6,580 nt of DNA from contig DATAFF010000094.1 of the NCBI GenBank assembly GCA_036257595.1, positions 1-6,580 on the forward strand, in the 5' to 3' direction. The notes beneath the pieces are model-generated. The model was not told where the DNA came from. It ran no database searches and saw only the letters and a list, made by a program, of their open reading frames with translations. The DNA is from DATAFF01 sp036257595. Its GTDB lineage: Bacteria; Pseudomonadota; Alphaproteobacteria; Rhizobiales; Aestuariivirgaceae. A program made the translations under genes and the position numbers. Every line of letters starts with the position of its first letter. Positions within the stretch are counted from its first letter, which is position 1. Below are positions 5,397 to 6,580 of the stretch, piece after piece.

Positions 5397-6122
5397 TTGG
5401 CCGAGAGCCCAAAGCTACTGATAGTGTGCTCCGACCGCACGCGCTGCGGCAAGACTTTGACGGCGCGTCTCTACGGCGATTTTCTGTTGCTGACCGGTCG
5501 CGATCCGCAGGTCTTCGACACCGCGGCACCGCCCGGCGGGATCATCGATTTCTATCCCGAGCGCACCAGGCTGGTCGACTTCTCCCGCACCACCGGGCAG
5601 GTCGCTCTGTTCGACACGATCCTGGCCTCGCCCACCCGTGACTCGATCGTCGACCTGGCGACGCTGCATCTCCAGCACTTCTTCAACGTGATCACCGAGA
5701 TCGATTTTCTCGCCGAGGCCGACCGCGTCGGCATGCTCGTCTGCATCCTCTATGTCACCGATCGCAGCGCCTCTTCCCTCAGGGCGGCGCGCGACATCAA
5801 GGAGCGCTCGGGAGTGGTCCATCTCTTCACCGTCTGCAATGAGGGCGCCGGTCTCCTGATCGAGCGCGACGGGCTGAGCTATGCCTATTCAGGCCTCACC
5901 CCCGGCAGCGAGCTCGTCGTGCCGGCGCTCGACCATGACGTCATCGAGGCGGTGGAGCACCCGGTGTTCTCCTTCGCCAGCGTCGTCGAGGGCCGCCAGG
6001 GACGGCTGAGCGAGTCCGAGCTCCTGCGGCTTCTGACCTTCCTCAATCAGGTGCTGCCGGCGATCCGCCAACAGTTCTTCGGCCTCGATCTGTCGGATCT
6101 CCGGCGGCTCGGCTTTCTTTAA
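5397..6122 (+). CDS. ParA/MinD-like P-loop protein with degenerate Walker A (second of the pair)
   Basis: This 241-residue protein (from the TTG start) aligns without gaps to about residues 2-90 of the preceding ATPase, at a constant offset of two. Shared landmarks are the GKT of the P-loop (18-20), AR then D (23, 24, 28), Asp41-Thr42, FYP (52-54), Asp73-Thr74 and VDL (85-87). The P-loop reads DRTRCGKT. The signature Lys of the deviant Walker A is Arg14 and the two following glycines are Thr15 and Arg16, but phosphate-binding Lys19 and Thr20 remain. Nucleotide binding is therefore plausible, while ParA-type hydrolysis is doubtful. A GTPase or general regulatory ATPase is an alternative reading. 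The C-terminal third differs from the paralogue and is rich in Leu and acidic residues. It lies 102 bases downstream of its paralogue, across a hairpin, probably in the same operon. Function is unknown. Confidence 0.85.
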   Translation: MAESPKLLIVCSDRTRCGKTLTARLYGDFLLLTGRDPQVFDTAAPPGGIIDFYPERTRLVDFSRTTGQVALFDTILASPTRDSIVDLATLHLQHFFNVITEIDFLAEADRVGMLVCILYVTDRSASSLRAARDIKERSGVVHLFTVCNEGAGLLIERDGLSYAYSGLTPGSELVVPALDHDVIEAVEHPVFSFASVVEGRQGRLSESELLRLLTFLNQVLPAIRQQFFGLDLSDLRRLGFL

Positions 6123-6188
6123 ACACGCTCATCAGTTGATTAGCATTTCTCTGTTGCAATCCTGGATCGTCTCGCCTATCGAGCGGCC

Positions 6189-6193
6189 AGGAA
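6189..6193 (+). promoter_or_regulatory. Ribosome binding site before the gene at 6202
   Basis: AGGAA lies 8 bases upstream of the ATG at 6202, and a second weaker GGGA lies close to that ATG. This supports translation of a frame that is otherwise cut by the window end. The 79-base gap between 6122 and 6202 shows no terminator-like hairpin. Confidence 0.6.
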
Positions 6194-6201
6194 CAGGGAC
6201 C

Positions 6202-6580
6202 ATGACTCAGATAGGCATATCCTACTCTTCTCAATTGCGACGGGATCCCGAGCCCCAGCCGAGCACGCCCGAGGGACTGGCCACCAGGCAACTTGTGAAC
6301 GATGATCCGGTGAATTACCGGCACATCGTTTATGAGCCACCGCCGCAGGAGTTCGAATTTGTCAAACCGCCTGACGGGCCGCCGGGACCGCGGGTGGTCG
6401 AATTTGTCAAACCGGGTCGGCACGTTGACGGGCCGCCGGAACCGAAGGCGCCGCCGACTGCCGAAAACTGTCCGCTGCCCTCCGGCTTGGTTGTCAAGGC
6501 GAGCTGCATTATCGGCGGTTTCGTTACAACTGTGGCTGGGATGGTCGCCATGCTCGAAGTCGAGTCCGCGACGGCGGCCT
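6202..6580 (+). CDS. Proline-rich protein with a probable membrane helix, 3'-truncated by window
   Basis: The frame is open from ATG 6202 to the window end (126 residues and one base) and has a Shine-Dalgarno sequence. I do not recognise the family. Residues 1-92 are polar and Pro-rich with no signal peptide. They contain a duplicated segment: EFVKP at 52-56 and 67-71, and DGPPxP at 58-63 and 76-81. Residues about 96-118 (LVVKASCIIGGFVTTVAG, then MVAML) are hydrophobic and could be one membrane helix, which would leave the Pro-rich part in the cytoplasm. The gene follows the ATPase pair by 79 bases on the same strand. A cytoplasmic Pro-rich arm on a membrane anchor would suit a docking partner for a ParA-like ATPase, but this is speculation. 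Without the C-terminus, topology and length are unknown. Confidence 0.7.
   Translation, partial: MTQIGISYSSQLRRDPEPQPSTPEGLATRQLVNDDPVNYRHIVYEPPPQEFEFVKPPDGPPGPRVVEFVKPGRHVDGPPEPKAPPTAENCPLPSGLVVKASCIIGGFVTTVAGMVAMLEVESATAA
6353..6444 (+). repeat. Imperfect direct duplication in the proline-rich gene
   Basis: TCGAATTTGTCAAACCG occurs at 6353-6369 and identically at 6398-6414 (offset 45). TGACGGGCCGCCGG occurs at 6372-6385 and 6426-6439 (offset 54), followed both times by xACCG. The second copy therefore has 9 extra bases between the two blocks (Gly-Arg-His region), and the frame is kept. Confidence 0.85.

Noticed and set aside
6043..6551. Minus-strand open frames opposite the end of the second ATPase gene and the proline-rich gene
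   Set aside because: They have no domain signal. The plus-strand gene at 6202 has a ribosome binding site, an in-frame duplication and a hydrophobic helix.

Overview
The window is GC-rich DNA whose genes look like those of an alphaproteobacterium, most likely Rhizobiales (Bradyrhizobium/Rhodopseudomonas-like). This rests on the YadA-type adhesin with the rhizobial-style C-terminal segment, a Sel1-repeat protein with a DP-rich N-terminal block, a Ung with the GQDPYP motif variant, and a 7-nt-periodic intergenic repeat. It is an inference from sequence character; no database search was possible. No rRNA, tRNA, CRISPR array, transposase or phage gene is visible.

Layout. (1) Bases 2-1678 (+): the 3' part of a trimeric autotransporter adhesin. 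Its head is a highly regular repeat array, followed by a very short coiled coil and a YadA-type membrane anchor. The 5' end lies outside the window. (2) Bases 1700-2308 (+): a small exported protein 21 bases downstream, probably in the same transcript. (3) Bases 2309-2383: a hairpin made of four 7-nt units per arm, lying between convergent genes. (4) Bases 4249 back to 2381 (-): a two-gene operon. It encodes an exported Sel1-repeat protein with a peptidoglycan-binding-like C-terminus, then uracil-DNA glycosylase (ung). (5) About 260 bases of divergent intergenic DNA. (6) Bases 4509-5294 and 5397-6122 (+): two consecutive ParA/MinD-superfamily P-loop NTPases that are divergent paralogues of each other. 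The first keeps the full deviant Walker A motif. The second has lost the signature lysine and both glycines after it. A strong hairpin lies between them. (7) Base 6202 to the window end (+): the start of a proline-rich protein with a duplicated segment and one probable membrane helix. It is truncated by the window edge.

How the parts may work together. The adhesin and its exported neighbour form one envelope/surface module. The Sel1 protein is also envelope-directed, while ung is a DNA-repair housekeeping gene carried on the same transcript. The NTPase pair plus the proline-rich membrane protein is the least explained part. A plausible but unproven reading is a positioning or assembly system in which an active ParA-like ATPase works with a degenerate paralogue and a membrane-anchored partner. 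No ParB or parS candidate is seen, so ordinary plasmid partition is not supported.

Three start codons were moved from the longest possible frame to one with a good Shine-Dalgarno sequence: 1700 (ATG), 4509 (ATG) and 5397 (TTG).
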